This document shows, piece after piece, positions 33,639-44,339 of a stretch of 64,000 bases of DNA. The notes beneath the pieces are model-generated. The model saw only the letters and a list, made by a program, of their open reading frames with translations, was not told where the DNA came from and ran no database searches. Source of the DNA: Isochrysis galbana (lineage: Eukaryota > Haptophyta > Isochrysidales > Isochrysidaceae); contig CM030944.1 of the NCBI GenBank assembly GCA_018136815.1, forward strand, positions 2,829,834-2,893,833. The letters run 5' to 3'. Each line of letters begins with the position of its first letter. The stretch's first letter is position 1. A program made the position numbers and the translations under genes.

Positions 33639-34991
33639 GAGCGGTGTGGGGCATCGCTTGTTGGGTGGTTTGTTAGTGTCGTGTGGGGAAGTGTTCTCTG
33701 ATCATCGAATGAAGTCGTGTGCGCCGTGCATGCGCCTTGCGTTTACGCGTTTACGCATTTCCTGCTTGCTCTAGCTGGGCTCAGCGCTCAGCAGCGCGTT
33801 GTATGGCAAGTGTGCAAGTGTCAAGTGTCATAGGTGTGACAACAAAACATTTGATGATAGAAATGGAAGGTGGAAGGTGAATCGTATAACTGTTTGGTTC
33901 TTACCCGCTCTGTATCAACCACGACCGAGGCCCGCGACGGTCACCCCACCCCCGGCCCTGGGCGCGCGCGCGCGCGCCGCGCGCCTCTCCTACGGCGATC
34001 GCCGCGATAGATACGGCTTGGATGCCGTGGCTCGAGAAGCCGCGGGAGCGCACTCTCCCCGTCCGTCCGGCTCGCATGCTCCGCAAAATACGCAACCGGT
34101 GGCGCGTGTGGACCACTACCTCCGCCTCCGCCGGACCCCTCTCATTCTCCTGGATTCCAGTGCCCGACTCACTGGGCCGATTCTTCACCTAACCGTCCGG
34201 ACGGGTGTGGCTCCCCTTTCGTTTAGCTGTTTCGTCTTTGCTCCTCCCTTGCGTGGTTTTGTTTCGCTCATTGCTCTCTCGCATGGAAGCTCGATTCTAG
34301 CAAGGGGGTGTCGCATCCGCGATCGACCTTTTTGTTTTAGAAGTTGTTTGCGTTTCTATGTTCCCTCCTTGCAGGCTAGCCACGAGTCACCGTCGCAGGG
34401 TCCTACATTCGTCCATTCGCCCTTGTTGCCCTCGCCTCCTTTGTCGCCTCCCTTGTCGCCTGCTTGCCCCTCACCTGGCTTACCTCCTTGCGTGCTCCTC
34501 GCGTTTTAGGCGAAGTCGCGCGTTCAGGTATCGCCGGTGCAAGGAACCGCCCCCTTGCGTGACCCTGATTCCCCCTCAGGTGTTGGCCGTTGGATTATAC
34601 CGTGGCGCTATTTTACTTCGGTCTTCATCAAATCACTTAAGGGTTTTCGAAAGATTCCCTCCTTATTCCTGTGCGTAACTGTCGCCCCCGTCGGATCTCG
34701 GATCGTCCGTCGCCCCGTCGCTCTCTTGTCGGCATTCTCTTCCTTGTTCGATCTGTCAGCGGGTTCCTGTGCGTTCCGTGATAGGGATACGTTAGCGTGG
34801 AAAGTGTTGACGTGAGTGTAGTGTCATCTCGTCGGTCCATCGGCCCCGGACCGTCTGTCGTCTGTCGTTCTTCGTTCGTCGCTCTCGTTCTCGTTCTCGT
34901 TCCCGTTCTCGTCCCTCGTTCTCAACACTACCTCAATACCAAACCTCACCAATCCCTCAACCTCAGCCTATCCATCCCGACCCGCCCAGCC
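33639..34991. other. Unassigned TC-rich region, possible 5' part of a retroelement
   Basis: From 33900 to 34990 the plus strand is TC-rich with TCGTTCTCGTT-type runs. No domain-bearing frame was seen. Confidence 0.3.
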
Positions 34992-35234
34992 ATGTCCGCT
35001 CCGTCGTCGCGCTCGCCCTCGCCCAAGCCCGTCCTCCCGCCTTTCTCTGCTGAGGAGGTGGTCCAGCCCGTCATTGGCCACCCCCCAACTTCCGCCGCGC
35101 CTCTCGCCGCTTCCCTTCCGTCCCCTCTGTTCCCATCTGAGGCAGTGGTAACCTCGGATCCGTCACGCGGAGGGTCGAGGAGAGGTCCAAACTCGCGCGG
35201 GGGGAAGAAGGCGATGTGCAGAGAGACCTTCTAG
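34992..35234 (+). CDS. Short unrecognised frame beginning MSAPSSRSPSPKP
   Basis: The 80 codons have good codon regularity at the start (Ser/Pro-rich, then FSAEEVVQPVIGHPP) and become Gly/Arg-rich before the stop. It could be the start of a LINE or other element's first protein, since a LINE reverse-transcriptase piece follows at 35.7 kb. No family was identified. Confidence 0.22.
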   Translation: MSAPSSRSPSPKPVLPPFSAEEVVQPVIGHPPTSAAPLAASLPSPLFPSEAVVTSDPSRGGSRRGPNSRGGKKAMCRETF

Positions 35235-35719
35235 ACAAGCGACGAGCAAGGGGCGACGAAACAAGACGCGAGACGCGAGGCGCGTGCCGTTCGTTCTTCC
35301 TTTCTTTTACCGAAAACGCGGCGAAACTAACGTTAAACGTTGGTGCCCCCTCCGCGAGAATCGCGAAGAAGAACGGACGAGATGGAGGCAATCATCGAAG
35401 GAATCGTGAGAGGAATCGAAGCGAAGGGGGAGGGAACAGTGCGCGGGGGGGGGGGGGGGGACGAACGACGGCCGGAGGAAACGAACCGCGCGCGGAGGAG
35501 AAGAACCTCGCGCGGGTGGGGGGGGGATAATATAACGGCCTGAGGCGACGGATGGCACGCCGAGAGAAAGAACCTGCCGCGGGGGGGGGCGAGGGACCGA
35601 GGGCACGGCGGGGCAGCGTGGGAGGGAGCGAGGCCAATCTCGGAGCGAGATCGCGTCCTTTCCCTCGCGGAGCGCAGAGAGACCCCACGCTGCCGATCGC
35701 GCCCGCTCTGGCGCGGGTC

Positions 35720-35941
35720 GACCGAGCCCGTACCTACAACACCTTTGCCCCAGAAACTACAAGCCCATAACACTACTACAAAGCGACTACAAAATTCTAG
35801 CCAAGATACTGACGAACAGACTGAAAGAAGTAATAGGAAACATTATCTCCAAAGACCAACTAGGCTTCGTCCCGAAACGCCTAATAGGCGAAGCCATGCC
35901 CCAATCTTCAATCTTGACTTTGTTTGTGTCACCTTAAGTTA
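35720..35941 (+). mobile_element. LINE reverse-transcriptase fragment
   Basis: One frame reads NYKPITLLQSDYKILAKIL, then TNRLKEVIGNIISKDQLG and FVPKRLIGEA. This is the classic motif 1-2 region of LINE reverse transcriptases. It stops after about 65 residues, with no motif YxDD following. The 480 bp upstream is G-rich low complexity. Confidence 0.78.
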
Positions 35942-37015
35942 AAAGCCCTGTTTGACGACCGCACTAACTATGGGGGTGCGGAGGGCACCAGTTACAATTG
36001 GTACATAAAGGGCTAAATAAGCTCCCTATGGCCAAGTGGGGCGGTCAATGGTCAATGGTGGCCTCGCGCCCCCCTCACTCCATCGCGGACACCCCCCGGG
36101 CTGGAGATTCTATGGGATGCATTTGTGCATTTGTGTGTGTGAGAGAGAGACATCAGCACCAACCAATAAGGACCCCAAGGCGTACGGGCAAGTGCGCTGC
36201 GGTTTGTCGTGATGGTACCGGGCTAGTGGCAGTAGTGGTACTAGCTAACACTCAGACTCAGACTCATATGATTTATTGTATACCCTCCTACTCCTATAAC
36301 TATAAAGTGTGGGTGCTCCTATCTATAGTTTTATACCAAAATGGGAGGGTGCGGGGGTGAAAAAGCTGGACCACTGGACCTTAGGTTGCAGTTTCTTTTA
36401 TTTTTTTCCGACTCTACTACACACGTCAAACGTCTCATACGTCTGATTTTCTCGGGAATGGGAATACTGAGCATGGCAAAACGGAGGCGCAATAGTAGTA
36501 GCTAGTAGATACAAACGATGGTTTGACCGCCCGCCTACATGACGAGCATGCGCACAACCACACATGCGAGCAAGATATGCATGCAAGCCTGTCGTATGGA
36601 TTCTGTCGAGTGCCGAGCACACGGTCGAGCGTCACGTAGAATTAGCGCATTGAGAGCGAACGGAAATGTAGCAAGGAAAGCGTGAAGCATGAGTATGAAG
36701 TGCATGGCCTCCCGCTGCGAGCGAGAGAACAATAGCACACCTTGCCGCAAAAGGCAAAGTTCTCACCACTAGCAAAGGATAGCAGTCAATGCGACGCCGT
36801 GGGGGGGAGAAAGACGAACGGAAGGCGCAACGACGACATCGCCGCAAAAGGAGGCAGCCAAGACACCTCTCAAGAGCGCAAGAGCTCAACGCCATGAATA
36901 CACGGTACTTCGTCAAGACTGTACGCCGCTCTTGACCGCGGCTGTCGAGAGCCATCGTGAGCGGCTTCGGCAGTCGGTACGACGCTGTCACCTGTCAGAC
37001 TTGCAAAATGGACCC
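35942..37015. other. Intergenic with dispersed-repeat pieces
   Basis: A block at about 36045-36100 (CCTCGCGCCCCCCTCACTCC and its continuation) recurs in reverse complement at about 54515-54575. The rest shows no gene. The right part includes the probable 3' region of the TPR gene. Confidence 0.4.
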
Positions 37016-38413
37016 CTAAAAATTAACCTCACCGTCCGAGGGCGGGCTGCCCTTCTTGGGCATAATGATTGGCTGCTGCGGAACGGAATCGGCGTACTCC
37101 TTCACCCGTTGGACGAGCAGAGGCGGCCACTCGGGCCTCTCCGAGCGAATCCACGCCGGGTCACGGAAACTGGTGCACGAGAGCCCGGGCTCAATCCTAG
37201 CAAGGGCGTACCCGCGGTCACGCCGCTCGATCGACCCCTCGCCCTCCTTGTACCAAAAGTAGGCTTGGCCGGAGCGTTGCGTCACATAGGGTGAGTTGGG
37301 GTCCATCCCGTTTAGCCGCGCATTGAAGTCGGCATTGAATGGCTGCCCGGCGACAGAGCTGGCGCGCAGCTTCTCCTCCCTTCCCCTTGCCTCGGCCTCC
37401 AACGCCTCGCGCTCCTGCAGCGCCCTCTCCTCCTCCAGCCTCTCGAGGCCATCGCGAACGTAAGCCTCAATGCGGATGCAGCCCGACTCCCACTGCTTGC
37501 TCGCGTCGGCAACTCTACCCGCGTGGAACAGATGTGCGGCGTACGCTAGATGCAGTTCGGCATCCTTCCTGCTCAGCTCCTGCAGCAACCCGATGTCGTC
37601 CGGATTGTTCGTCGCTGGGATGCCCTTGGCCTTGAACGTCGAGCGCATTTGCTCCACGGCGGCGGCCTCATCGCCGCCGCCGTACAGCGCTAGAGCTAAG
37701 TCGGCGCCCGTGATGGTCCTGCGTATCTTGTCGCCGGTCATGCGGTAGTCGGCCTCGGCCTGCTGGTGATCTTCGATCGCGCCGGAGAAGTCGCCCAGCT
37801 TGGCTCGCGCTGCCGCCCGCTGCGTGTAGAGGTACGGGTTTGTCGCCTCAAGGATGGAGAGGTCGTCGAGCCGCTGAATCGCAGCGCTCAAGTCGGCCTC
37901 CTCATCCGACCAGCGCGACAGGTCATGATACGCGCGCGCGCGCAGCTGGTACGTGCGCTGAACCTCGGCTGGATCGGCGTTCGATCCGGGCGCCATGTCG
38001 AGCCGGATGGCCTCAGAGAAGTCGGCGAGCGCAGCGCTCGGGTCGCCCGCATCGTATCGGACGATACCGCGCGTCTTGAAGAGCGCAGCTGTCTCGTCGG
38101 GTGGCTGGCGCGTGCGCTGCCACTCGCTTATCGACTCGCTCAGCAGCTTATCCGCCTGTCGGCTCAGCCCCGACTGCGCGGCCGAGAAGGCGCGGCGGAG
38201 CGTCGCCTGGCTCTCCGCGCTCGGCCCCTGAAGCTCGACGAGCTCGAGGGAGAGCGCGGGGCTGCCGAGCGTGAGCGCAGCAGCGAGTAGCAGACTCTGC
38301 GCCGCACCGAGCACCGCGGTTGCGTCGCTCCCCGCCGAGCAGGGCGGCGAAGCGAGGTCTCGCGAGCCGAGGCGAGGCGGCGGCCGCATCACGCGCGCCA
38401 CAGCGCAGCGCAT
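37016..38413 (-). CDS. TPR-repeat protein, probably plastid/thylakoid-lumen type
   Basis: The protein has 465 residues in one exon. I chose the ATG at 38413 (MRCAVARVMRPPPRLG); an upstream extension only reads through simple repeats. A hydrophobic segment near 30-50 (SLLLAAALTLGSPALS) with an Ala-Leu-Ser end resembles a lumen-type signal. Between about 80 and 250 lie helix pairs with TPR spacing, such as FKTRGIVRYDAGDPSAALADFSEA and the similar AAARAKLGDFSGAIEDHQQA. The C-terminal part (YFWYKEGEGSIERRD, then DPAWIRSERPEWPP) resembles plant chloroplast-lumen TPR proteins. By family knowledge this is a protein-protein scaffold; its partner is unknown. Confidence 0.8.
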   Translation of the reverse strand: MRCAVARVMRPPPRLGSRDLASPPCSAGSDATAVLGAAQSLLLAAALTLGSPALSLELVELQGPSAESQATLRRAFSAAQSGLSRQADKLLSESISEWQRTRQPPDETAALFKTRGIVRYDAGDPSAALADFSEAIRLDMAPGSNADPAEVQRTYQLRARAYHDLSRWSDEEADLSAAIQRLDDLSILEATNPYLYTQRAAARAKLGDFSGAIEDHQQAEADYRMTGDKIRRTITGADLALALYGGGDEAAAVEQMRSTFKAKGIPATNNPDDIGLLQELSRKDAELHLAYAAHLFHAGRVADASKQWESGCIRIEAYVRDGLERLEEERALQEREALEAEARGREEKLRASSVAGQPFNADFNARLNGMDPNSPYVTQRSGQAYFWYKEGEGSIERRDRGYALARIEPGLSCTSFRDPAWIRSERPEWPPLLVQRVKEYADSVPQQPIIMPKKGSPPSDGEVNF

Positions 38414-38484
38414 ATTTCCATACTCTACTTTACTACTAGTAGTAGTACATACTATCACGTGCCTACATGGGAGATACGTTTTTA

Positions 38485-38570
38485 CTGTTTTTCTGTGAAG
38501 GCCAAAAACAGGCCGATTTTGCCGTTTTTGCAAGCCCTTCCGTTTTTGACTCCGTTCTTGATTAATTTTT
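38485..38570 (+). repeat. Cluster of GTTTTTG/CAAAAAC words upstream of the TPR gene
   Basis: The segment GGCCAAAAACAGGCCGAT, then GCCGTTTTTGC and CCGTTTTTGAC, has the layout of the hAT-type ends with its own word. The outer inverted-repeat end is not clear. Confidence 0.4.
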
Positions 38571-40040
38571 AACAATTTTTTATGGGTCGCGGCGCGGCAC
38601 AGGAACGGGACTAGCGCGCACACAAGACAGGACTCCCTGCCGCGGCGAGCGCAAGCACCCTTCCCCCTTACGCCACCCAGCTCTTCACTAGCTTACTACC
38701 TGCGCTAGCCGGAGCACCCCTCCCTCCACACTCAAACAGCCCCCCACGCCAGGATCCTGTTCTCGTCTCGCAGGCAAGGGGGCCTAATGGGAGGGAGAGG
38801 AGCAACTCCAACTCCTCAAAGAGGAGCTTTGGGGAAGGAGATGTTTGAGTGGGGGCGCTATACCCTTGCGCTAGGCATGGGCAGCGACGCCGCCTCAACA
38901 CATGTCCTCCCTTTGGTCTTGAGTCGAAATTTTTGGTGTTTGAAACCGAGGGCAAGGGGATTTGTGCTTCTTGGGTTGGTTGTAGTGGGGCCACCGTCTT
39001 GGTCAACCAGTGAGACAGTGTGAGAAAAAGTCCCGCTGGGGGACAATAAGAAAAAACTGGGCTCAAGCAGACAAGTCCCCGGCACCCGGGGAGACAGCCG
39101 CGAGAGGCGAGGCGGGAGAGGAGAATTCTCTCGGGGGAGGATTAGAGAGGGTGAGGGCCTGGCGAAACAACTGTAATGCAGCGACCGGGAAACATAAGTT
39201 CTCTGTCGTTCACCGACAAATGATTCGACAACTCTACGATAGATAGATTTATTTCTCATAAACATATCATTAAATTATGTTACGAATGGTGCCCCCAGCG
39301 CCCTTTCAAACATGCCACACACACTAGAAATCAGGCTCTAGACGCGCACATATGGGCTGCCTGCGCGTCGCCATGCGGCGCACAGACAGTCCATACACAT
39401 ATCGTTACGAATACACACGCGCACTGCCCCCCCAATTCGACCCCTTCGAGCCCTGTAGCCGATCTGCTGACCGGCCGCGCCTGCCGAGAGAGACGCCAAC
39501 TCTGACTTTTCAGCCAGGGAAGCTTGCTGTGAGGCGGGTGTGGGCTGGGGCGGGGTCAGGTGCTGGGTATGGCACACCCAGGCCAAGGCCGGGCGGGGGG
39601 ATCGCGCTACGCGCGCGCTGCTCGCACCTGGCTTCTGGCGCTCGTCTGCGCGCTGCGAAGGGGGGGGAGTGCGAGAACGACCTGGAGGCGAGCGCGGCGA
39701 GCGTGAAGGGGCGCATCGCGGCAGGCAGCGTGGGGGGGACTTGCCCTTGGTGTTGGCCGCGCGAGCACACCTCTGTGGCAAGCTGGGCTGCCAGAGCAAG
39801 GAGTGGGGGAAGGGGGGGGGAGGGGAGCGGCGCGCGGCGGGCCTCCGCGGCCGCTGCAGCGGCTTAGTCCCCGGCACCGGGGGAGATAAAGTGTCGTTCC
39901 GTCAATTGTGGGACACCAGTCGATTTGAGCGATCGAATGTCCACAATTGTATATGGAGCAGTATTTTAAAATTAAATGCAGACTAGCATAACAACTTTTT
40001 TTCTCTGCTTCCCCCCGCGGTGCATGTTCCCCCCGAGGGA
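38571..40040. other. Unassigned region
   Basis: Frames overlap on both strands (38.7-39.3 and 39.3-39.9 kb) without recognisable domains. The word AGTCCCCGGCACC occurs at 39075 and 39866. Confidence 0.35.
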
Positions 40041-40410
40041 GACGCCGTGTCAGAGCTTTTCCCCTGTGTCTCCGCTAACGGCCGACAACTACATAAACAC
40101 TCATTTTAAGAGATATTTCACACGGAGCATGTGTGATGATTTGCAATCACATCGTGCACGCCGTGCATGGGCACGGCGCGATGCGCATCGGTCCCCCCGC
40201 GGAGACGCCGTGCGTGCGCATGTCAACTTGTCCCCTATGCGTACCCCCTAAGGCCCACAACCACGTAAACAAGCCATGTAAGAGATGTTTCTTTACGCAG
40301 CGCGTGTGATGACTTGCAATCACACTGTGCACGCCGTGCGTGGGCACGGCGCGATGTGCATCGGCTCCCCCGCGGGGGCGCCGTGCGTGCGCATAGCATT
40401 TTCCAGGAAG
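40041..40410. repeat. Tandem repeat, about two and a bit units of 162-174 bp
   Basis: Landmarks GACGCCGTG at 40041, 40203 and about 40378 start successive diverged units. Each contains TGTGATGA, then TTGCAATCACA and CACGCCGTGC. The units share about 75-85 percent of bases by eye. Confidence 0.75.
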
Positions 40411-40467
40411 GTGCACGCCGTGCGTTCACTCGTTCCGCGGGGGGACTCTGGGCGCGGAGGGGCGCGC

Positions 40468-40764
40468 ATGCAGGCTCTCAAGCCGCTGCAGGTGACTGGT
40501 GACGAGATCACTCTGGCTCAATGCAACTCACGCACGGCCGCTCTCGTTGCATTCACGGTCTACTGTACGCGGCGCGTAATCACGCTGACGCGCAGCTTGG
40601 GATTCTACGGCGACTTGGAGTGGCGGCGTCATCGCCGGAACGTGTACATCCACAGACAGAAGAGTGAGAAGCGTTTGTTTCGCCGTTTCGAGATGTTTCG
40701 CGAATGGAGGAAGGGGCGTTACGACAAAATCACCTGGCCCTCTTTTGACGGAACGCGACTTTAG
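40468..40764 (+). CDS. Unrecognised basic protein or element remnant
   Basis: From the ATG at 40468, 98 residues read MQALKPLQVTGDEITLAQ, then LEWRRHRRNVYIHRQKSE and KITWPSFDGTRL. The Arg/Lys/aromatic-rich end is more protein-like than the surrounding DNA. A tandem-repeat region precedes it and no other exon was found. It may be a piece of a transposase, but I cannot name a family. Confidence 0.3.
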   Translation: MQALKPLQVTGDEITLAQCNSRTAALVAFTVYCTRRVITLTRSLGFYGDLEWRRHRRNVYIHRQKSEKRLFRRFEMFREWRKGRYDKITWPSFDGTRL

Positions 40765-41730
40765 CCGCTGGAGCGAGCCCTTATTGTCACCTTTTGGTAC
40801 CAGAATCTCACACTGTGTCGCCCATCCGGGTGGCCGCGAGCCGCCCCTCGCCACACGCACAGAGTCACACACAGCCCGGCAACAGCCCCCACACATCACA
40901 CCACCCACCACCCACACACCCACACCAACATAGCCACCACACCAAGAAGCAGAGGAACAGATGACAGATGGAGCCTCAGGGCCCATCCTCCCATAGGGAA
41001 AGCCTCCGGGCTGGGTGGGCCCCTACAATGCCACGGCACTGACCTCGTGCGCAAGCACGAGGCGCAGACCCGGCCGGTCGAGAAGACCATCAACACAACA
41101 CATGCTGAGCCCTGCAACATCTGCCGCAAGACTCAAGACTCAGCAAGACGCAAGACGAGGGGGGGAACGGATCACCGGGGGGGTGTGCGGACCACCGGAC
41201 AATATCTATATCTAAGCCCTTCACCCCTATCCCCGTAGTAGTGCATGGGGGGAGCCGCCTGATGGCGGGGGGCGGGGGGAGAGGGGCCGGGGGAGTGGGG
41301 GTGTAGAAAGTATGCTACGTGCTAAGTGTAGTAGGTAGAGGTGGTGGTTCCATTGTTCCATTCGCCGCGAGTGCGGTAAGAATATTAAAAGGTTTTTTTA
41401 GAGACTCTACTTTACCCAATTGAATTAGAGTAGTGTCCTCTCCCCTCCCCCTCGCGCTGAGGGGAGCCAGTTCCGCGAAAGATCGTCTCTCTCTCTCTCT
41501 CAGAGTGCGCGCGCGTGGCCCGAGCGCACTCAATCGCCGCCCCGCCCCCCTCCCCCCGTCCCCCACTCCTTTCTCTCCGATGGTTTATTACGTACTCTCT
41601 TGTTCCAGCTGGTCGAGCTCGCCACGTCTCCCTTCTTTCTCTCCTCGGTCGGCGGTGCAGCGCGGCTCAGCGTCTCCCCTCCCCCCTTCCTCTCCCCCTT
41701 CCCCCCCCCCCCCCCCCCCCCCCGTGCGAG
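40765..41730. other. Repeat debris and CT/C-rich leader of the methyltransferase gene
   Basis: The block at 41155-41240 (GATCACCGGGGGG, then CCACCGGACAATATCT and TAAGCCCTTCACCCC) is shared with 48441-48515. From 41430 to 41730 the strand is CT-rich and ends in a run of about 23 C just before the start codon, probably the 5' leader. Confidence 0.55.
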
Positions 41731-43502
41731 ATGCCGACGAGAAGGATGGCACATGTTGGGCTCCTCCTCGTGATCTCTCCCGCTGCGGCACTCCACGCGA
41801 CGCCCAGCCTCCACGCTGGCCGCAAGATGGCGCTCTCCTCGTCCGCCTCTGCTGCTGCTTTCCCCCACTCTCTCATCCTCGCCCGCGGCCCTCGTCGAGG
41901 GCGCGAGCCGGTCGCCTCGGCGGCGGTGGCCCGCTCGTTTGCGGCACCCCTTGGGACGCTGCTCTCCCGGCCGCTCGCCGTCGGAGCCCTTCTCCTCACG
42001 CTGGGCGCCTTCCTCTTCACATGGCTCAAGCGCTCTCTCTACACGCCCTCCAGAGTCTACGAGGACCTTGAGCGCGAATCGGGAGGGCTCAACTCGGTGA
42101 GCAGGGAATATGACGCGTGGACATCTGAGGGTATCCTCGAGTATTACTGGGGCGAGCACATCCACCTTGGTTATTACCCTGAAGGGCAGCGCAAGGCGCC
42201 TTTCTACGGTGGGAAGAATTTCATTGAGGCCAAATACGATTTCATTGACAAGATGCTCGAGTGCGTCCGCCCGCCAGCTCTTATGGCGTGCTCTTTCCCA
42301 ATCATACTTCGGTAAGCGCAGGTTCCTTACAATGCACGGCCCTCGACGCAGGTTTTCTCGAGCCGACTCGCCCAAGACCATTCTGGATGTTGGTTGTGGT
42401 TTTGGCGGCACATCGCGCACACTGGCGAAGAAGTACCCCGAGGCGTCGGTCAAGGCCATCACCATCTCTCCTGAACAGCAAAAGCGCGCCACCGAGCTTG
42501 CTGTCGAGCAGGGTGTCGGCAACGCGGAGTTCATGCTGATGGACGCTCTCAACATGGACTTCCCGGACAACTCGTTTGATCTCGTATGGGCGTGCGAGTC
42601 GGGTGCGACATCTCATGGGAGCCCAAACCTGCATCACCTGCCTCCCATCAGCGCATGGTCATCATGATTGTCGCAGTCCAGGATAGCCACCCTTACTTGT
42701 TCCAGGTGAGCACATGCCCGATAAGGAGCGCTACGTGCAGGAGATGAGCCGCGTGCTCAAGCCTGGCGGCCGCATCGTTATCGCGACATGGTGCGAGCGG
42801 GAGGCTGATCCGCCGTTCACGCCCGAGGTGCGGCTTAATAGGCCTAATGCTGCCGCCTCGGTTATTTGGTTCATGCAATTCTCAGCTGTTGGCGAAATGC
42901 TGCCCCCCACGACGCGACTTCCCACGCCGCACACACTGCCTCGCCATCGGCCCGATATGTTGCTCGCACTCGAAACACTTTGCTTGCACGTCGCTCAAAC
43001 ACTCAAGCTTATTGTGCCTCGCTCGCTCCCTTTGTTCCAGGAACGTAAGGTCCTCGACTACCTCTACGGCGAATGGTCGCACCCTTACTTCGTGTCCATC
43101 CAGGAATATGACCGCATCATGAAGCGCACGGGGGTCCTCGATCAGGCAAGTTTGAACACCTTGCATAAATTGTTCGGGAAAGGCCGACACTACACTCCAA
43201 TTGGCTTGGCGTTTGTGGCATCACTTTGGCCTACACTATTGCTGGCTGCCTCTTTTATACTACTCTCCCTCGTTCACGTGTGCCTCCAGGTTCAGACCGA
43301 CAACTGGAGCGCCCCGACCATCCCATCGTGGCGCCACTCTTTCTGGGTGGGCGTGTGGGATCCTTGGCCCGTCTTCCGCCGTCCACATATCTGGTGGAAG
43401 ACCGTCCGTGACACTTGGTGCCTCGAGGTCATGCATCGCGCCTTCACGAGTGGGCTTATGGAGTATGGTATGATGACTGCCACGAAGAAGCTCCCTGCCT
43501 GA
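41731..43502 (+). CDS. SAM methyltransferase, gamma-tocopherol-methyltransferase-like
   Basis: Five exons. Secure boundaries are exon 2 end 42602, exon 3 42706-42827, exon 4 43041-43145 and exon 5 43290-43502. The exon 1-2 junction is uncertain: one option ends exon 1 at 42311 (GTAAGC donor) and starts exon 2 at 42352, giving only a 40-bp intron. After a signal or transit leader and one hydrophobic helix (PLAVGALLLTLGAFLF), it has ILEYYWGEHIHLGYYP, the SAM loop ILDVGCGFGGTSR, FPDNSFDLVWACESGEHMPDK, LKPGGRIVIATWCERE, PSWRHSF and a GLMEYGMM end. These blocks are typical of VTE4 and related C/N-methyltransferases. The substrate is inferred, not proven. Intron 4 uses a GC donor (CAG|GCAAGT). Confidence 0.88.
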
Positions 43503-43879
43503 GCCGAATGAGGCAACATGCGTCACAGGAGCGACCTGCCGCCCATGCCCACAAGAAATACCTTTTCTTCCTCCAGAACAAACAATCATCTATCATTCGA
43601 CAATAAGCGCGTCACGATTTGATGCTTCTGTTGAGTTTCATACGTGCCTAAAATGAAGGCTGGGGAAAGTTGATTCGATGTGGTATAGTCGTCACGATTG
43701 TCCTAGATGACAGTTCTCTACTCGTAACGCTTGCAACCCGCGCTGGACCAGCTATTGCTTCTAAGAGCCCATTATTGATATTGCGATTCCCAAGGAGAGA
43801 AACAGTAAAATAAATTCACCCCGCACGTGCTGCCTTGGACCCCACTTATACCACCCCATGGGTGGTGTGTACCTCCCCC
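43503..43879. other. 3' flank of the methyltransferase gene, no gene seen
   Basis: It is AT-richer and includes the likely 3' untranslated region. Confidence 0.4.
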
Positions 43880-44010
43880 CCGCAACTAAGTTAATACTTA
43901 GTTCGGCATGGGGGGGGGGGGGGGGCAACTAAATTACATACTTAGTGCTCACCATGGGGAGGTGCCTCGTGCCCTCCCCTCCGGCCTCGGGGCTCCAACT
44001 CCCCTCCAGG
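43880..44010 (+). repeat. Copy of the CTAAGT..ATACTTAG repeat start
   Basis: CTAAGTTAATACTTAG at 43885 and a second, looser CTAAATTACATACTTAG at 43929 are each followed by a CCATGGGG/GGCATGGGG block, as in the elements at 9.7 and 47.9 kb. Confidence 0.5.
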
Positions 44011-44339
44011 GGGCCGTCGGTCACCCTCAGGCTTGTCGCATTCGCGAATCGACACTCGTTAGGCTTGTCTCTTCTCCTTCGTTGTTCGGCATTTATCGTT
44101 ATAATTCTCTGCTTTCTCTCGTTCTCGGTCAAAAGCTTCGGGTGGACGCCTAGGCCTAGGAGTCTTGGGTTGTGGAGCGCCCTCTCTCTTTCTCTCGAAG
44201 AGAAGGGAAGTTTTCCATCCTTTCTTCCTTCCAGGCGCCCTCACAAATAGGTTTATTATGCTACCTCTCCCGCGTTTCTTTACCTGCTTTTGGGGCAATC
44301 GAGTTTAATTTGCGACCTCTTCGTATCTCTCCCTTAGTT

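Noticed and set aside
36398-36991. Overlapping minus-strand frames
   Set aside because: They are short, mutually overlapping and without domains or splice support.
38414-38623. 70-residue N-terminal extension of the TPR protein
   Set aside because: It reads through a word-repeat cluster and simple TAGTAG sequence; the ATG at 38413 gives a leader-like N-terminus.
38668-39877. Frames of 80-180 codons on both strands
   Set aside because: Opposite-strand overlaps with Ser/Pro/Arg bias; no recognisable motif.
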